A DNA stretch of 64,000 nucleotides from Herminiimonas sp. (GCA_028292315.1 JAQGMO010000333.1:1-64000); one strand, 5' to 3'. Counted from the stretch's first letter, positions 17,162-27,002 are shown. The notes: a model not told the origin generated them from the letters alone. Translations and numbers: made by a program.

Positions 17162-18379
17162 TCAGGCCAGCGCATTGCGGGCGCGCAGGATCGGCTTTTC
17201 ATTAATGGGCAGGTTGATCAGCGCGGCGAAGATTCCCAACGCGATCGTAATCATCCACACCGTATTGTAATTGCCGTCCTTTGTAAAAAGATACCCGCCC
17301 AGCCAGACGCCCATGAAGCTGCCGATCTGATGCGAAAAGAAGATACAGCCGGACAGCATCGACAGATACTTTACGCCAAAAATCCCGGCGATCAAACCAT
17401 TCGTCAGCGGTACCGTCGAAAGCCATAGCAGCCCCATGCCGGCGGCGAAAAGATAAGTCGACCAGGAACTCAATGGCGCCAGCAGGAATAATGAAATCAG
17501 CACGGCACGGCCGATATAAACAAACGAGAGCAAATAACGCTTGGGGAAAATTCCCCCGAGCTTGCCCGCGTAATACGATCCAAAAATATTGAACAGGCCT
17601 ACCAATGCCAGCGCGATCACGGCTACATTTGGATCCAAAATGCCTTTATCTTTCAGGTAGGCCGGCAGGTGCACGCCGATGAACACCACCTGGAAGCCGC
17701 AAACGAAATATCCGCTCAGCAGCAACAGGAAAGGACGATGGGAAAAGGCTTCCCTGATCGCCTCACGAATGCTTTGTTGCGGGCCCGTGGTTTTTTCCAC
17801 CGCTTCCTCGCGCAGGAAAAACGCCATCGGCAGCATTGCCACCACGATCAGGGCCGCCAGGATGAAAAAAGCATTTTGCCAGCCGGCGGAGGAAATCAGC
17901 TGTTGCTCGATCGGCATCATGACGAATTGCCCGAGCGAGCCGGCCGCACCCGAAATACCGAATGCCCAGGAACGCTTCGATGCCGGGGCGATACGGCCCA
18001 CGATGCCGCTGACCGCGCCGAATCCGGTACAGGCCATTGCAGCGCCGATCAGGACGCCGGAGCCGATCACAAACGCCGTCGGCTGATCGACGAGCGCCAT
18101 CCATAGCAAACCGGCCATATAAAAAACCGCGCCGGCCATGATCACGCGCGCGGTGCCGAAGCGATCGGCGACCATGCCCGCGAACGGACCGATCACGCCC
18201 CACATCAGGTTTTGCAGAGCCACCGCCAAAGAGTACGTCTCGCGGGTCCAGTTATTCGCCTGTGAAATCGGCTGCATCCAGAATCCGAATCCGTGCCGCA
18301 CCCCCATCGCGATAGTCAGAATCAGCCCGCCCGCAATCAGGACGGTTTTTAATTGGGGCGGACGGGAAGCTGCGAACAT
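17162..18379 (-). CDS. MFS transporter
   Basis: The 405-residue protein has twelve predicted membrane segments and the loop-2/3 signature GMVADRFGTARVIM (~64-77). Its N-terminal GVRHGFGFWMQPISQ pattern is typical of the monocarboxylate/oxalate-formate type branch. The substrate is unknown. It leads an operon with a 50-residue membrane protein and an aminotransferase, so the cargo may be an amino acid or its keto acid. There is no strong ribosome site before 18379; a later ATG at ~18307 is an alternative. Confidence 0.85.
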   Translation of the reverse strand: MFAASRPPQLKTVLIAGGLILTIAMGVRHGFGFWMQPISQANNWTRETYSLAVALQNLMWGVIGPFAGMVADRFGTARVIMAGAVFYMAGLLWMALVDQPTAFVIGSGVLIGAAMACTGFGAVSGIVGRIAPASKRSWAFGISGAAGSLGQFVMMPIEQQLISSAGWQNAFFILAALIVVAMLPMAFFLREEAVEKTTGPQQSIREAIREAFSHRPFLLLLSGYFVCGFQVVFIGVHLPAYLKDKGILDPNVAVIALALVGLFNIFGSYYAGKLGGIFPKRYLLSFVYIGRAVLISLFLLAPLSSWSTYLFAAGMGLLWLSTVPLTNGLIAGIFGVKYLSMLSGCIFFSHQIGSFMGVWLGGYLFTKDGNYNTVWMITIALGIFAALINLPINEKPILRARNALA

Positions 18380-18435
18380 GGCATATCGGACCGGATAGAG
18401 CGGGAAACCGAGTTTAGCGCAAAGCGGACGATTAC

Positions 18436-18461
18436 GTGGCCTGCCTGTTTTAACAGGCCAC
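18436..18461. other. Hairpin between MFS gene and ahpF, 1
   Basis: GTGGCCTG and CAGGCCAC form a perfect 8-bp stem over a 10-nt loop. It is the first of three separate hairpins in this 249-bp gap. Confidence 0.5.
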
Positions 18462-18545
18462 TGGCATCATCGCTTATCAAGACAATTCGGGAAATTGCGC
18501 AGACATCGAAGGACGTCGTTCGAATGACGCGGTGCGCCGCAATGA

Positions 18546-18566
18546 CGCCTGACACGGCATCAGGCG
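18546..18566. other. Hairpin between MFS gene and ahpF, 2
   Basis: CGCCTGA and TCAGGCG form a perfect 7-bp stem over a 7-nt loop. Confidence 0.45.
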
Positions 18567-18584
18567 GTAACAGAGAGATCATGC

Positions 18585-18613
18585 CGGTGGACGGACATGC
18601 CGCCCGTCCACCG
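18585..18613 (-). terminator. Strong hairpin after ahpF
   Basis: CGGTGGACGG and CCGTCCACCG form a perfect 10-bp stem over a 9-nt loop, 16 bp past the ahpF stop. No clean T-run follows on the minus strand. It is the likely 3' end of the ahpCF message. Confidence 0.55.
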
Positions 18614-18628
18614 AAGACTTACCGTCGA

Positions 18629-20191
18629 TCAGGCTTCCGCCGGCGCGGAGGAGCGGATCAGGTGATCGAATGCGCTGAGCGCGGCCTTGGAACCTTCACC
18701 GGCGGCGATCACGATTTGCTTGTACGGCACCGTGGTGGCGTCGCCGGCAGCAAACACACCTGGCATGGACGTGCGGCCGCGCGTATCGACTTCGATCTCG
18801 CCATGCCGGGACAGTTCTATCGACCCTTTTAGCCACTCGGTATTCGGCACCAAACCGATCTGGACGAAAATACCTTCCAGTTCCAGCTTCCGCGTTTCCC
18901 CGGCAGCCAGGTCCTTGAAGCTCATTCCATCGACCTTGTTGCCGTCGCCATGCACCTCGGTTGTCTGGGCGCTGGTAATCACGGTCACGTTGGGCAGGCT
19001 GCGCAGTTTGCGTTGCAGGACCGCGTCTGCCCGCAATTCACCGGCGAACTCCAGCAATGTGACATGACTGGCCAATCCGGCCAGGTCGATCGCCGCCTCG
19101 ACCCCCGAGTTGCCGCCGCCAATCACCGCAACCCGCTTGCCCTTGAACAGGGGACCATCGCAGTGCGGGCAATAGGCCACGCCGCGGTTCATGTACTCCT
19201 GCTCTCCCGGCACATTGATCTTGCGCCAGCGGGCGCCGGTAGCGAGCACGACCGACCGTGCTTTCAGCACCGCACCGCTGGCCAGGGTAATTTCGATCAG
19301 GTCGCCGGCCGTCAGCTTTTCGGCGCGCTGCTGATTGATCAGGTCAACCTCGTAACTTCTGACATGCTGTTCAAGCGCCGCTGCAAATTTGGGGCCTTCG
19401 GTTTCCGGGATTGAAATGTAATTTTCGATGGCCATGGTATCAAGCACCTGGCCGCCGAAGCGCTCCGCCACGACGCCGGTACGAATGCCCTTGCGTGCGG
19501 CATAGACAGCGGCCGCGGCGCCGGCCGGGCCGCCGCCGACGATCAGCATATCGTAGGGATCGCGGGCATTAAGTTTTTCGGCTTCGCGCTGGACCGAGCC
19601 GCTATCGAGTTTGGCGAGAATTTCTTCCACGCTCATGCGTCCCTGGCCGAATACCTTGCCATTCATGAAGACCGTCGGCACCGCCATGATCTGGCGCTGC
19701 TCGACCTCACCCTGGAACAGCGCGCCATCGATCATGACATGGCGGATACCCGGATTGAGCACCGACATCAGGTTCAGCGCCTGCACCACCTCGGGGCAGT
19801 TCTGGCAGGTCAGGGATATATAGGTCTCGAAATGGTATTCACCGTCGAGACTGGAAATCTGTTCAATGACATCCGCGTCGAGTTTGGGCGGATGGCCGCC
19901 TACCTGAAGCAATGCCAGCACCAGCGAGGTAAATTCATGCCCCATGGGGATGCCGGCAAACCGGATGCCTGTGTCGCCCCCCGGACGATTCACGGAAAAC
20001 GAGGGCTTGCGCTCGGCGTCATCGAAACGCTCGATCAGGCTGATTTTGCCCGATAAACCGGCGATGTCCTGGAGCAGTGACTGCAATTCACGCGATTTGG
20101 CGCCGTCGTCGAGCGATGCAACGATTTCGATCGGCTGCGTTATCTTTTCGAGGTAACTTTTTAACTGGCTTTGAAGTTTACTATCTAGCAT
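18629..20191 (-). CDS. ahpF: Alkyl hydroperoxide reductase subunit F
   Basis: The 520-residue flavoprotein has the AhpF arrangement: an N-terminal double-thioredoxin-like domain with CQNC at 129-132, then a thioredoxin-reductase-like part with [17 protein letters not shown] (~208) and the redox pair YCPHC. It passes electrons from NADH to AhpC. Length and cysteine positions equal those of E. coli AhpF. The start at 20191 ([16 protein letters not shown]) fits the family better than the upstream frame from 20209. It lies downstream of ahpC, separated by 254 bp that contain a long inverted repeat. Confidence 0.96.
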   Translation of the reverse strand: MLDSKLQSQLKSYLEKITQPIEIVASLDDGAKSRELQSLLQDIAGLSGKISLIERFDDAERKPSFSVNRPGGDTGIRFAGIPMGHEFTSLVLALLQVGGHPPKLDADVIEQISSLDGEYHFETYISLTCQNCPEVVQALNLMSVLNPGIRHVMIDGALFQGEVEQRQIMAVPTVFMNGKVFGQGRMSVEEILAKLDSGSVQREAEKLNARDPYDMLIVGGGPAGAAAAVYAARKGIRTGVVAERFGGQVLDTMAIENYISIPETEGPKFAAALEQHVRSYEVDLINQQRAEKLTAGDLIEITLASGAVLKARSVVLATGARWRKINVPGEQEYMNRGVAYCPHCDGPLFKGKRVAVIGGGNSGVEAAIDLAGLASHVTLLEFAGELRADAVLQRKLRSLPNVTVITSAQTTEVHGDGNKVDGMSFKDLAAGETRKLELEGIFVQIGLVPNTEWLKGSIELSRHGEIEVDTRGRTSMPGVFAAGDATTVPYKQIVIAAGEGSKAALSAFDHLIRSSAPAEA

Positions 20192-20240
20192 GATGCTTTC
20201 ACTTTCCACGACAGGTTCACGGGGTTAAAGGTCCCGTACG

Positions 20241-20384
20241 AAATAAAGGTGAGATTTTGGCGTTCATCGCCGGATGCGATGCGGGATGCGTGCTACGCCG
20301 CAGTGCGAGCGCTGCAAGGGATGCAGAAATTCAAGCGGCATACCGCTGCGCACCGGCGACGGGCGCCAAAAGTCACTTTATTTT
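20241..20384. repeat. Long imperfect inverted repeat between ahpC and ahpF
   Basis: The left arm (AAATAAAGGTGAGATTTTGG from 20241, then TCGCCGGATGCG) is matched in inverted order by the right arm (CGCACCGGCGA, then CGCCAAAAGTCACTTTATTT up to ~20382). The arms enclose about 75 bp. The size and shape resemble a MITE or a large intercistronic RNA structure; no transposase is nearby. Confidence 0.6.
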
Positions 20385-20400
20385 TGAACGGTATTACCTC

Positions 20401-20424
20401 CGGGCGCATAGTTGGCTGCGCCCG
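20401..20424 (-). terminator. Hairpin directly after ahpC
   Basis: CGGGCGCA and TGCGCCCG form a perfect 8-bp stem 22 bp past the ahpC stop. Without a T-run it probably only partly separates ahpC from ahpF, giving more ahpC message. Confidence 0.5.
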
Positions 20425-20445
20425 GGTTAAACGACTATGCGTCGA

Positions 20446-21009
20446 TCAGATCTTGCCGACCAGGTCCAGCGAAGGCGTCAGCGTTTCGTCGCCTGGCGTC
20501 CATTTTGCCGGGCAAACTTCGCCCGGATGCGAAGCCACGTATTGAGCAGCCTGAACTTTACGGAGCAATTCCTTTGCGTCGCGGCCGATACCGTTGTCAT
20601 GGACTTCGATGATCTTGATCTGGCCTTCCGGATCCACGACGAAAGTACCGCGCAGCGCGAGACCCTCTTCTTCGATCAGCACTTCGAAATTCCGCGACAG
20701 TGTCAGGGTCGGGTCCGCCAGCATCGGATATTGAATCTTCTGGATGGTGTCGGACGTGTCGTGCCAGGCTTTGTGCGTGAAGTGGGTATCGGTCGATACG
20801 CTGTAAATTTCAACGCCCAGCTTGCGGAACTCTTCATAGTTGTCAGCCAGGTCGCCCAACTCGGTAGGGCAGACAAACGTAAAGTCGGCTGGATAGAACA
20901 CGAATACGGACCACTTGCCTTTCAAGTCGTCATTGCTGACCGGAACAAATTTTCCATTATGGTAAGCAGTTGCTTTAAATGGTTTTACTTCAGTGTTAAT
21001 CAAAGACAT
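20446..21009 (-). CDS. ahpC: Alkyl hydroperoxide reductase subunit C (2-Cys peroxiredoxin)
   Basis: The 187-residue protein equals E. coli AhpC in length and starts [20 protein letters not shown]. The peroxidatic cysteine sits in DFTFVCPTE (Cys47) and the resolving cysteine in GEVCPAKW near the C-terminus. It reduces peroxides and is recycled by AhpF, encoded downstream. GAGGA lies 9 bp before the ATG at 21009. The promoter is in the 215-bp gap up to 21224; I could not confirm an OxyR site there. Confidence 0.97.
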   Translation of the reverse strand: MSLINTEVKPFKATAYHNGKFVPVSNDDLKGKWSVFVFYPADFTFVCPTELGDLADNYEEFRKLGVEIYSVSTDTHFTHKAWHDTSDTIQKIQYPMLADPTLTLSRNFEVLIEEEGLALRGTFVVDPEGQIKIIEVHDNGIGRDAKELLRKVQAAQYVASHPGEVCPAKWTPGDETLTPSLDLVGKI

Positions 21010-21224
21010 TGTTGATTCCTCTCGCATTAAAATATCGAATCATAATAATACTTCCCCAGAAGGCATTCGTAAAATTGATTAATTTCATCGGTCCCATTGT
21101 GAAGGGCTATTAAGGAAGTTGTTAGCTATACAGCGATCAACTTGCCGCAGACTGAATGCCAGACATGGGTGGAGATGTGCACGCTAAATTGACGGCGCGA
21201 CGAGCAGGAAGCGTCAAGCCTATA

Positions 21225-22061
21225 TCATTTCGCCAGAAAATCTTTTACGGGCAGGATCTGATCCGGAACATTCAGGCACGGCGCATGCCCGCAACCGGGA
21301 ACGACGACCAGTTCCGCCCGTGGCCCGCGCCGGGTCATTGCCTGCGCGGTCTCGAGTGGAAGCAGATCCGAATTTTCGCCGCGCAAAACCAGGACAGGCA
21401 ATGCGAGCGAGTCATATGCCTCGTCCAGAAAATAGTCATTCGGATGCACGATAAACTGCCGCACCATCGCCGGATCATAGTGCGCGGTAATTTTGCCATT
21501 CGGCAGACGCCGCACCGAGGTTTCGGCCATGCGCCGCCATTGCACATCACTTTGCCAACCGTACGGCAAGTAAATCGTGCGCAGATACGCTTCAAATTCG
21601 GTCACGGTATCGAACTGCGCGGGATTGCCGGCATACGATTTAATGCGTTCGATCGCCGCCGTGACCGGCGTGGTGCCGATGTCGTTCAGCACCAGGTGGC
21701 TGATGCGGTCCTTTAACGTGGTTGCCGCCGCCAGCAGGCCAATCGCGCCTCCCATCGAAGTGCCGACCCAGCGCATGTTCCGGATGCCGAGCTGGTCGGC
21801 CAGCGCCTGCGCGATCCGCGCGTAAAACGCCAGGCAGTATTCCGCATCAGGCTGCGGGCTCCATTGCGACAGGCCGCGTCCGATGGTGTCCGGGCAAATT
21901 ATGCGATAGGTATCCGACAGCGCGGCGGCCAGATCGTCGAAATCGCGGCCAGTGCGCGCCAGGCCGTGCCACATGATTAATGGCGGCGCGTCCTTGTCGC
22001 CCCACTCAACGTAATGGATTTCACGTTCGCAGCAGCGGATGTAATAAGAAGTTGGTTGCAT
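21225..22061 (-). CDS. Alpha/beta hydrolase
   Basis: The 278-residue hydrolase shows the oxyanion motif HGLARTG (~32-38), the nucleophile elbow GTSMGG (~99-104) and a C-terminal GCGHAP block with the catalytic histidine. It is an esterase/amidase/C-C hydrolase type; the exact substrate is unknown. It is the last gene of the ABC importer operon, 9 bp after livM. The hydrolase therefore probably processes the imported compound, such as an ester or amide of an aromatic or branched acid. Confidence 0.85.
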   Translation of the reverse strand: MQPTSYYIRCCEREIHYVEWGDKDAPPLIMWHGLARTGRDFDDLAAALSDTYRIICPDTIGRGLSQWSPQPDAEYCLAFYARIAQALADQLGIRNMRWVGTSMGGAIGLLAAATTLKDRISHLVLNDIGTTPVTAAIERIKSYAGNPAQFDTVTEFEAYLRTIYLPYGWQSDVQWRRMAETSVRRLPNGKITAHYDPAMVRQFIVHPNDYFLDEAYDSLALPVLVLRGENSDLLPLETAQAMTRRGPRAELVVVPGCGHAPCLNVPDQILPVKDFLAK

Positions 22062-22070
22062 GAATTTTCC

Positions 22071-23129
22071 CTATTTCGATGCGCGCAGTTTGCCGACCAC
22101 CCCTGTCGGGAAAAAATACACCGACAACACGAACAATACTCCCAGCCATAGCAGCCAGCGGTCCGGCGACAACAATGCCGAGAGCCACGGCAGGTTCTGG
22201 GTGGCGTTGGCGCCGACCGCCATCAGGTCTTGCAGGTAGCTTTGCGCCAGAATGAAAATGACGGTGCCGCACACTGCGCCGTACATGGTGCCCATGCCGC
22301 CGATCACGACAATCAGGAGGATATCGATCATGATCTCGAACGACAGGGAGGTCTCGGCGCCGTTATAGCGCAGCCAGATTGCCAGCAGGGCGCCGGCCAG
22401 CGTGGCGAATGCGGCTGCCAATACATTGGACAGGGTGCGGAATATCACCGTGCGATAGCCTATCGCTTCCGCCCTGAAATCGTTTTCGCGGATCGCCTGA
22501 AGCACCCGGCCGAACGGGGAATTAACGATACGCAGCATCGCCAGGAACAATAGCAACGCGCAGACGAACACGATGTAATAGGTAATGAACTTGCCGTCGA
22601 TCGATGCGCCGAGCAAGGGTTCTTCCATCCATTGAAAGGATGGTGACAAAACTTCCGGGAGCTTGAAGTTAAGGCCATCCTCACCGCCGGTGAGATCCGA
22701 TAGTTGCGACGCCAGCGTTTGAAATGCGGAAGCGACGGCGAGCGTGATCATTGCGTAAAAGATGGCGCGCACCCGCAAGGAAAACAAGCCGATAATCAGG
22801 GACAATACCAGCGAAAGCGCCACCGCGGCAGCGATGCCGAGCGCCAGTGCGCCCCAGGTCGGACCGAGGCGCGCGCTGGCGATGGCAACGCCATATGCCC
22901 CAATGCCGAAAAACATCGTGTGCGCGAATGACACGATCCCGGTATAGCCAAGCAACAGGTCGTAGCTAGCTACCAGGACGATGAAAATCAGGATTTTAGC
23001 CGCGACATTCAGTGCCTTCGCACCGGGGAAAATGAAGGGCGCGAAAGCCAGTCCGGCCAGGATGACGATCAGGACAGCCGTCAGCACGCGGCTGCTCGGC
23101 AAATCATGGGATAGCAGTCGCGCGATCAT
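22071..23129 (-). CDS. livM: Branched-chain-type ABC transporter permease (LivM)
   Basis: The 352-residue membrane protein has the LivM family pattern, including LLLGYTGIVSFAHTMFFGIGAYG (~58-80) and the cytoplasmic-loop block GRVLQAIRENDFRAEAIGY. It forms the second permease of a HAAT-family importer. Its ATG overlaps the livH stop (ATGA). Confidence 0.9.
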   Translation of the reverse strand: MIARLLSHDLPSSRVLTAVLIVILAGLAFAPFIFPGAKALNVAAKILIFIVLVASYDLLLGYTGIVSFAHTMFFGIGAYGVAIASARLGPTWGALALGIAAAVALSLVLSLIIGLFSLRVRAIFYAMITLAVASAFQTLASQLSDLTGGEDGLNFKLPEVLSPSFQWMEEPLLGASIDGKFITYYIVFVCALLLFLAMLRIVNSPFGRVLQAIRENDFRAEAIGYRTVIFRTLSNVLAAAFATLAGALLAIWLRYNGAETSLSFEIMIDILLIVVIGGMGTMYGAVCGTVIFILAQSYLQDLMAVGANATQNLPWLSALLSPDRWLLWLGVLFVLSVYFFPTGVVGKLRASK

Positions 23130-24148
23130 CGATTGGTCACCGGGTAAAGTCCTTGCGGCCGCCAGATCAGGATGGCGGCCATCAAAAGAATATTGGAAAA
23201 AAGCGCGACTTTCGGCGCCAGGAAGCCCGCATAGTTAGCCAGCAGGCCGACCAGTAGCGCGCCGAGGAAGCAGCCGCCCGTGGAACCGAGCCCGCCGATG
23301 ATGATAACGATAAAGATCAGCACGTTGACGCGCGCCCCCATCTGGGGCACCACGCCTTGCTGATACAGGCCCCACATCACACCGCCCAGGCCGGCCAGTG
23401 CCGACCCGGTCACGAATACGCCGACGAACAGGTTCCTGATGCGGTAACCAAGGCTTTCAACCATCTCCCGATCCTGCACGCCCGCACGGATCAGCAATCC
23501 AAGCTTGGTGCGATTGAGGACCAGCAGCATGGCAATGAATACCGCCAGGCCGACCACTACCGCCAGCAAGCGGTATTTCTCGATCGCCGCTTCCCCGAAC
23601 AGGAATGCGCCGCGCAAGGTAACCGGCACTTCCAGCGCAATCATTTGCGGCCCCCACAGCATTTTGATCAGCTCTTCGCCAACCACCATGCCACCCATCG
23701 TGATCAGGATCTGCATCAGGTGCAAACCGTACACGCGCCGCACCAGCACGCGTTCGAATACCCATCCGACTGCCCCGGCAGCAGTCATCGCTGCCAGCAT
23801 CGCGAGGCCGATGGCGGCGAGATTCAGCCCCAGGCTGTCGACCGTGGTCCAGTCCGTCAGCGCGCCCAATACCGACACCGCGACGAACGCGCCGAGCGCA
23901 ATGAACACGCCATGGCCGAAATTGAGGACATCCATCAAGCCGAAAATCAGCGTCAAGCCGGAGGCGATGATGAAAATAATCATGCCCATCGCAAGTCCGG
24001 CGGCGGTCAGCGTTACCCAGGTCGGCATTGAACCGATAAAGGGCATCGCCAGCAATGCCAGCGCAGGCACCAGCAGCAATGGCATCCAGTCGATCCGGCT
24101 GGCCGGGGGCGTCGTTTTTTGAGCCGGTATCATCGGAATTGCACTCAT
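23126..24148 (-). CDS. livH: Branched-chain-type ABC transporter permease (LivH)
   Basis: The 340-residue permease has the LivH signature GLTLIFGLMDVLNFGHGVFIALGAF (~60-85) and many hydrophobic segments. The start at 24148 (MSAIPMIPAQK) leaves a 7-bp gap after livF and is preferred over the longer frame to 24205, which would overlap livF. It pairs with LivM to form the channel of a HAAT-family importer. Confidence 0.9.
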   Translation of the reverse strand: MSAIPMIPAQKTTPPASRIDWMPLLLVPALALLAMPFIGSMPTWVTLTAAGLAMGMIIFIIASGLTLIFGLMDVLNFGHGVFIALGAFVAVSVLGALTDWTTVDSLGLNLAAIGLAMLAAMTAAGAVGWVFERVLVRRVYGLHLMQILITMGGMVVGEELIKMLWGPQMIALEVPVTLRGAFLFGEAAIEKYRLLAVVVGLAVFIAMLLVLNRTKLGLLIRAGVQDREMVESLGYRIRNLFVGVFVTGSALAGLGGVMWGLYQQGVVPQMGARVNVLIFIVIIIGGLGSTGGCFLGALLVGLLANYAGFLAPKVALFSNILLMAAILIWRPQGLYPVTNR

Positions 24149-24155
24149 CGTATTC

Positions 24156-24893
24156 TCATTGGTGGGCAGTGAGAGACAGGCCAAGCAGGCGCGTCTGCAA
24201 TGCATGGTCTTCGGCCAGTTCGGCCATCTGGCCGCGATGCACGATCCTGCCGTCGTCCATCACCGCTACCGTGTCGCCGAGCTGCCTGGCGAAGTTGAAG
24301 TTCTGTTCCACCAGCAGGATCGTGGTATCGGTTTGCTTCAATTCGCGGAACGCCGCGATCATGTTAGCGATGATGGCCGGCGCCAGGCCCTTGGTCGGTT
24401 CGTCGATCAGGATCAACTTGCGCGGTTCGACAATGGCGCGCGACACGGCCAACATCTGCTTTTGTCCGCCGGACAATTTTCCGGCCGGATGCAGCCAGAA
24501 TTTTTTTATCGCCGGAAACAGGTCGAAGATCCAGTTGAGGCGCTTTTGGTCGATGTCTTCGGCGCGCCGCGCGCCGCGCGCGGCAAGCACCATATTATCG
24601 CGGACGCTTAGGTCGGAAAAAATGCCCATGTTCTCAGGCACATAGGCGACGCCATGCTGTGCGATCTCGGGCGTGGTCCTGCGCGTGATGTCCTGGCCGT
24701 CGAATACGATGCTGCCTTGCGACGCCTGCCACAAACCCATGACGGTGCGCAGCGTGGTCGTCTTACCGGCGCCGTTGCGGCCAAGCAGCATGGTCAGTTG
24801 TCCGCGCGGCACCTCGAGATCGACCCCATGCAGAATATGGTAGGCGCCAATATGGGTTTGCACCCCGGTTAGTTTAAGCAGCGGCGCATTCAT
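24156..24893 (-). CDS. livF: ABC transporter ATP-binding protein (LivF)
   Basis: The 245-residue ATPase has Walker A GRNGAGKTT (~38-46), signature LSGGQKQM (~139-146) and Walker B LILIDEPTKGLAP. The TKGLAP sequence is typical of LivF. It starts at an ATGA overlap with livG. Confidence 0.93.
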   Translation of the reverse strand: MNAPLLKLTGVQTHIGAYHILHGVDLEVPRGQLTMLLGRNGAGKTTTLRTVMGLWQASQGSIVFDGQDITRRTTPEIAQHGVAYVPENMGIFSDLSVRDNMVLAARGARRAEDIDQKRLNWIFDLFPAIKKFWLHPAGKLSGGQKQMLAVSRAIVEPRKLILIDEPTKGLAPAIIANMIAAFRELKQTDTTILLVEQNFNFARQLGDTVAVMDDGRIVHRGQMAELAEDHALQTRLLGLSLTAHQ

Positions 24894-25663
24894 GCGGATT
24901 CTTCCACCGGCGCCAGGCCAAGATAGGCTTGCTGCACCACCGGTGACGCGATCACCGATTCGGGCTCGCCGTCAGCCATCAGGGTGCCGTTATGCAGCAC
25001 GATGATCCGGTCCGCCAGCTCGCGCACCACATCCATCTTGTGTTCGACCAGCAGGATCGTCTTGTCGCGGCGCGTCTTCAAGCCGCGGATCAGGTCGAGG
25101 ATCACGGGCACCTCATCGACGCTCATGCCGGCGGTCGGTTCATCGAACATATACACTTCCGGGTCAAGCGCCATCAGCATGCCGACTTCCAGTTTGCGCT
25201 GATCGCCATGCGGCAATGCGGCGGCATTCATGTCTTTTTTGGCGAGCAGCGCTACCGCTTCCAGCACTTGCTCGGATCGCTCGACCAGCGATTTGTGATG
25301 ATTCCAGACATGCCATAAATCAAGTCCGAGCCGGCGCCGCGATTGCAACGCAAGGCGGATGTTTTCCATCACGCTCAGTTTGGGGAACAAACTGGTCAGT
25401 TGAAATGCCCGGCCCAGGCCGGCATGCGTGCGGGCCGAAGCCGAGAGGCCCGAGATATCGGCGCCATTCAAAAAAACTTGTCCGGCGCTCGGTTTTAACT
25501 GGCCGGATATCAAATTGAAGTAAGTCGTCTTGCCGGCGCCGTTCGGCCCGACGATCGCCGTCAGGGTTCCGGCCCGGAATGCGCACGATACCGCATTGAC
25601 GGCGACATGGCCGCCGAACCGGATGGTCAGGTCGCGCGTTTCCAATGATGATTGCAAAGGCAT
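24890..25663 (-). CDS. livG: ABC transporter ATP-binding protein (LivG)
   Basis: The 257-residue ATPase has Walker A GPNGAGKTT (~39-47) and a Walker B with EPTAGMS, typical of LivG. The expected signature region is shifted (PHGDQRKLEVGMLMALDPEVY), the LivG variant with GDQRKLE in place of LSGGQ. It is the first gene after the hairpin that separates the binding-protein gene from the transport genes. Confidence 0.93.
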   Translation of the reverse strand: MPLQSSLETRDLTIRFGGHVAVNAVSCAFRAGTLTAIVGPNGAGKTTYFNLISGQLKPSAGQVFLNGADISGLSASARTHAGLGRAFQLTSLFPKLSVMENIRLALQSRRRLGLDLWHVWNHHKSLVERSEQVLEAVALLAKKDMNAAALPHGDQRKLEVGMLMALDPEVYMFDEPTAGMSVDEVPVILDLIRGLKTRRDKTILLVEHKMDVVRELADRIIVLHNGTLMADGEPESVIASPVVQQAYLGLAPVEESA

Positions 25664-25724
25664 GTTTAACCCGCTGTAAGGAGCTATTGTTTTTTATTGC
25701 CGCGAGAGCGAGCATGCGCATGAA

Positions 25725-25758
25725 GAGCTTCCCTTCCCGGCGGAAGAAAGGGAAGCTC
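25725..25758 (-). other. Hairpin between the binding-protein gene and livG
   Basis: GAGCTTCCCTT and AAGGGAAGCTC form a perfect 11-bp stem over a 12-nt loop. It has no T-run. Such elements after a binding-protein gene commonly give it a more abundant, more stable message than the permease genes. Confidence 0.6.
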
Positions 25759-25795
25759 GCGAACGGCGCTTGGTCGTTTTGCCTTGCGTTTCGCC

Positions 25796-25842
25796 TACCG
25801 CTACGCTTTATCGTTTGTTTTACCGCTTCGCTTTACCGTTTA
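25796..25842. repeat. 22-bp imperfect direct repeat at the 3' end of the binding-protein gene
   Basis: TACCGCTACGCTTTATCG (25796) and TACCGCTTCGCTTTACCG (25821) are near copies 25 bp apart. The second overlaps the stop codon of the binding-protein gene. It looks like a local duplication. Confidence 0.6.
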
Positions 25843-27002
25843 TTAAGAATCGGAATATTCATATCCTCAGGCTTGATCTCGCGCACCAGTTCCGGCACGC
25901 CCCAGGCAAACGCAGGGTCGACCTTGATTTTGAAGTGGTACATCGATTGCATGGCCTGGTGGTCATCCTTGCGGAAAGTCATCTTGCCCTTGGGCGACTC
26001 GAAACTCATGCCTTCCATGGTCGAAATCAGCTTTTCGGTATTGGTATTGCCGGCGGTTTTTTTCAATGCTTCCACCAGCGCGATACCGGCCGACATGCCA
26101 CCCGCGGTAAAGAAATCGGGCGGCGCCTTGTAACGCTTGTAGTGTTCGCTGACCAGCCAGTTATTGACCGGGTTTTTCGGAATGCCGAAATAATAATAAG
26201 CCGCTCCTTCCATTCCCGGGAAGTTTTTGAACGCCGTCATCGCCGGCAGGATATTGCCGCCGGTAGCGATTTCAATGCCGAAGCGTTTTGGATCGAGGTC
26301 GGCGATCTTGAATGGATTGCCGCCGGCCCAGATGATGAAAATGATTTTGCGGCCTGGCTTGTCCTTGAGCGAATCGAACAGCCGTTGCGCGCCTGCGGTG
26401 AAATCGGTGGTATTCCCCGGCAGATATTCTTCATGGACCAGCTTGGCGTTCTTGAGAGCCCCCTTGAATGCCTTGACGCCGTCGCGCCCGAACGCGTTGT
26501 CTTGCGCCATGGTCGCAATCGTTACGCCCTGCTTGTCGAGCGCAACCGCGTTCGAGATGGCATCCTGCGAGGAGTTGCGGCCGGTACGGAAAATATAACG
26601 GTTCCATTTATCACCTGTGATTGCATCCGCCACTGCCGGTTCGACCAGCAAAATCTTCTTGTATTCTTCGGCGACCGGCAACATGGCCAGGGCCACGCCG
26701 GAACTGGTCGGTCCGATGGCTATATCCGCCTTGTCATCCGCAAAAGCTGCCGCGAGCTGCGATTTGCCGACGTCCGGTTTGCCCTGGCTATCCTTCTCGA
26801 TCAAGACCAGCTTGTTGCCGTTGACTTGCATGGTGCCGCCGGTGGCGTAGTCCAGGCCCATCAACAGACCGATCTGGGTTTGCTTGGCATAGGCTTCAAG
26901 CGGTCCAGTCTTATCGTACACGTGGGCGATTTTAATATCCTTGGCTTGCAGCGCGGTGGCGCAGCAGAGCATGGCGGCTGCTGCAATCAGGTGATGTCTC
27001 AT
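25833..27002 (-). CDS. livK: Periplasmic substrate-binding protein, LivK type
   Basis: The 389-residue protein has a signal peptide (MRHHLIAAAAMLCCATALQA) and the periplasmic-binding type I fold of branched-chain amino acid receptors (DIKIAHVYDKTGPLEAYAKQTQIG...). The start at 27002 has AAAGAG upstream and gives a proper signal peptide; the longer frame does not. Family members also carry aromatic acids, amides or urea, so the cargo may not be Leu/Ile/Val. The hydrolase in the operon points to an ester or amide. Confidence 0.9.
   Translation of the reverse strand: MRHHLIAAAAMLCCATALQAKDIKIAHVYDKTGPLEAYAKQTQIGLLMGLDYATGGTMQVNGNKLVLIEKDSQGKPDVGKSQLAAAFADDKADIAIGPTSSGVALAMLPVAEEYKKILLVEPAVADAITGDKWNRYIFRTGRNSSQDAISNAVALDKQGVTIATMAQDNAFGRDGVKAFKGALKNAKLVHEEYLPGNTTDFTAGAQRLFDSLKDKPGRKIIFIIWAGGNPFKIADLDPKRFGIEIATGGNILPAMTAFKNFPGMEGAAYYYFGIPKNPVNNWLVSEHYKRYKAPPDFFTAGGMSAGIALVEALKKTAGNTNTEKLISTMEGMSFESPKGKMTFRKDDHQAMQSMYHFKIKVDPAFAWGVPELVREIKPEDMNIPILNKR

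Noticed and set aside
21010-21224. OxyR site upstream of ahpC
   Set aside because: CTAT elements at 21107 and 21126 are 19 bp apart and lack the ATAG partners at the required spacing.
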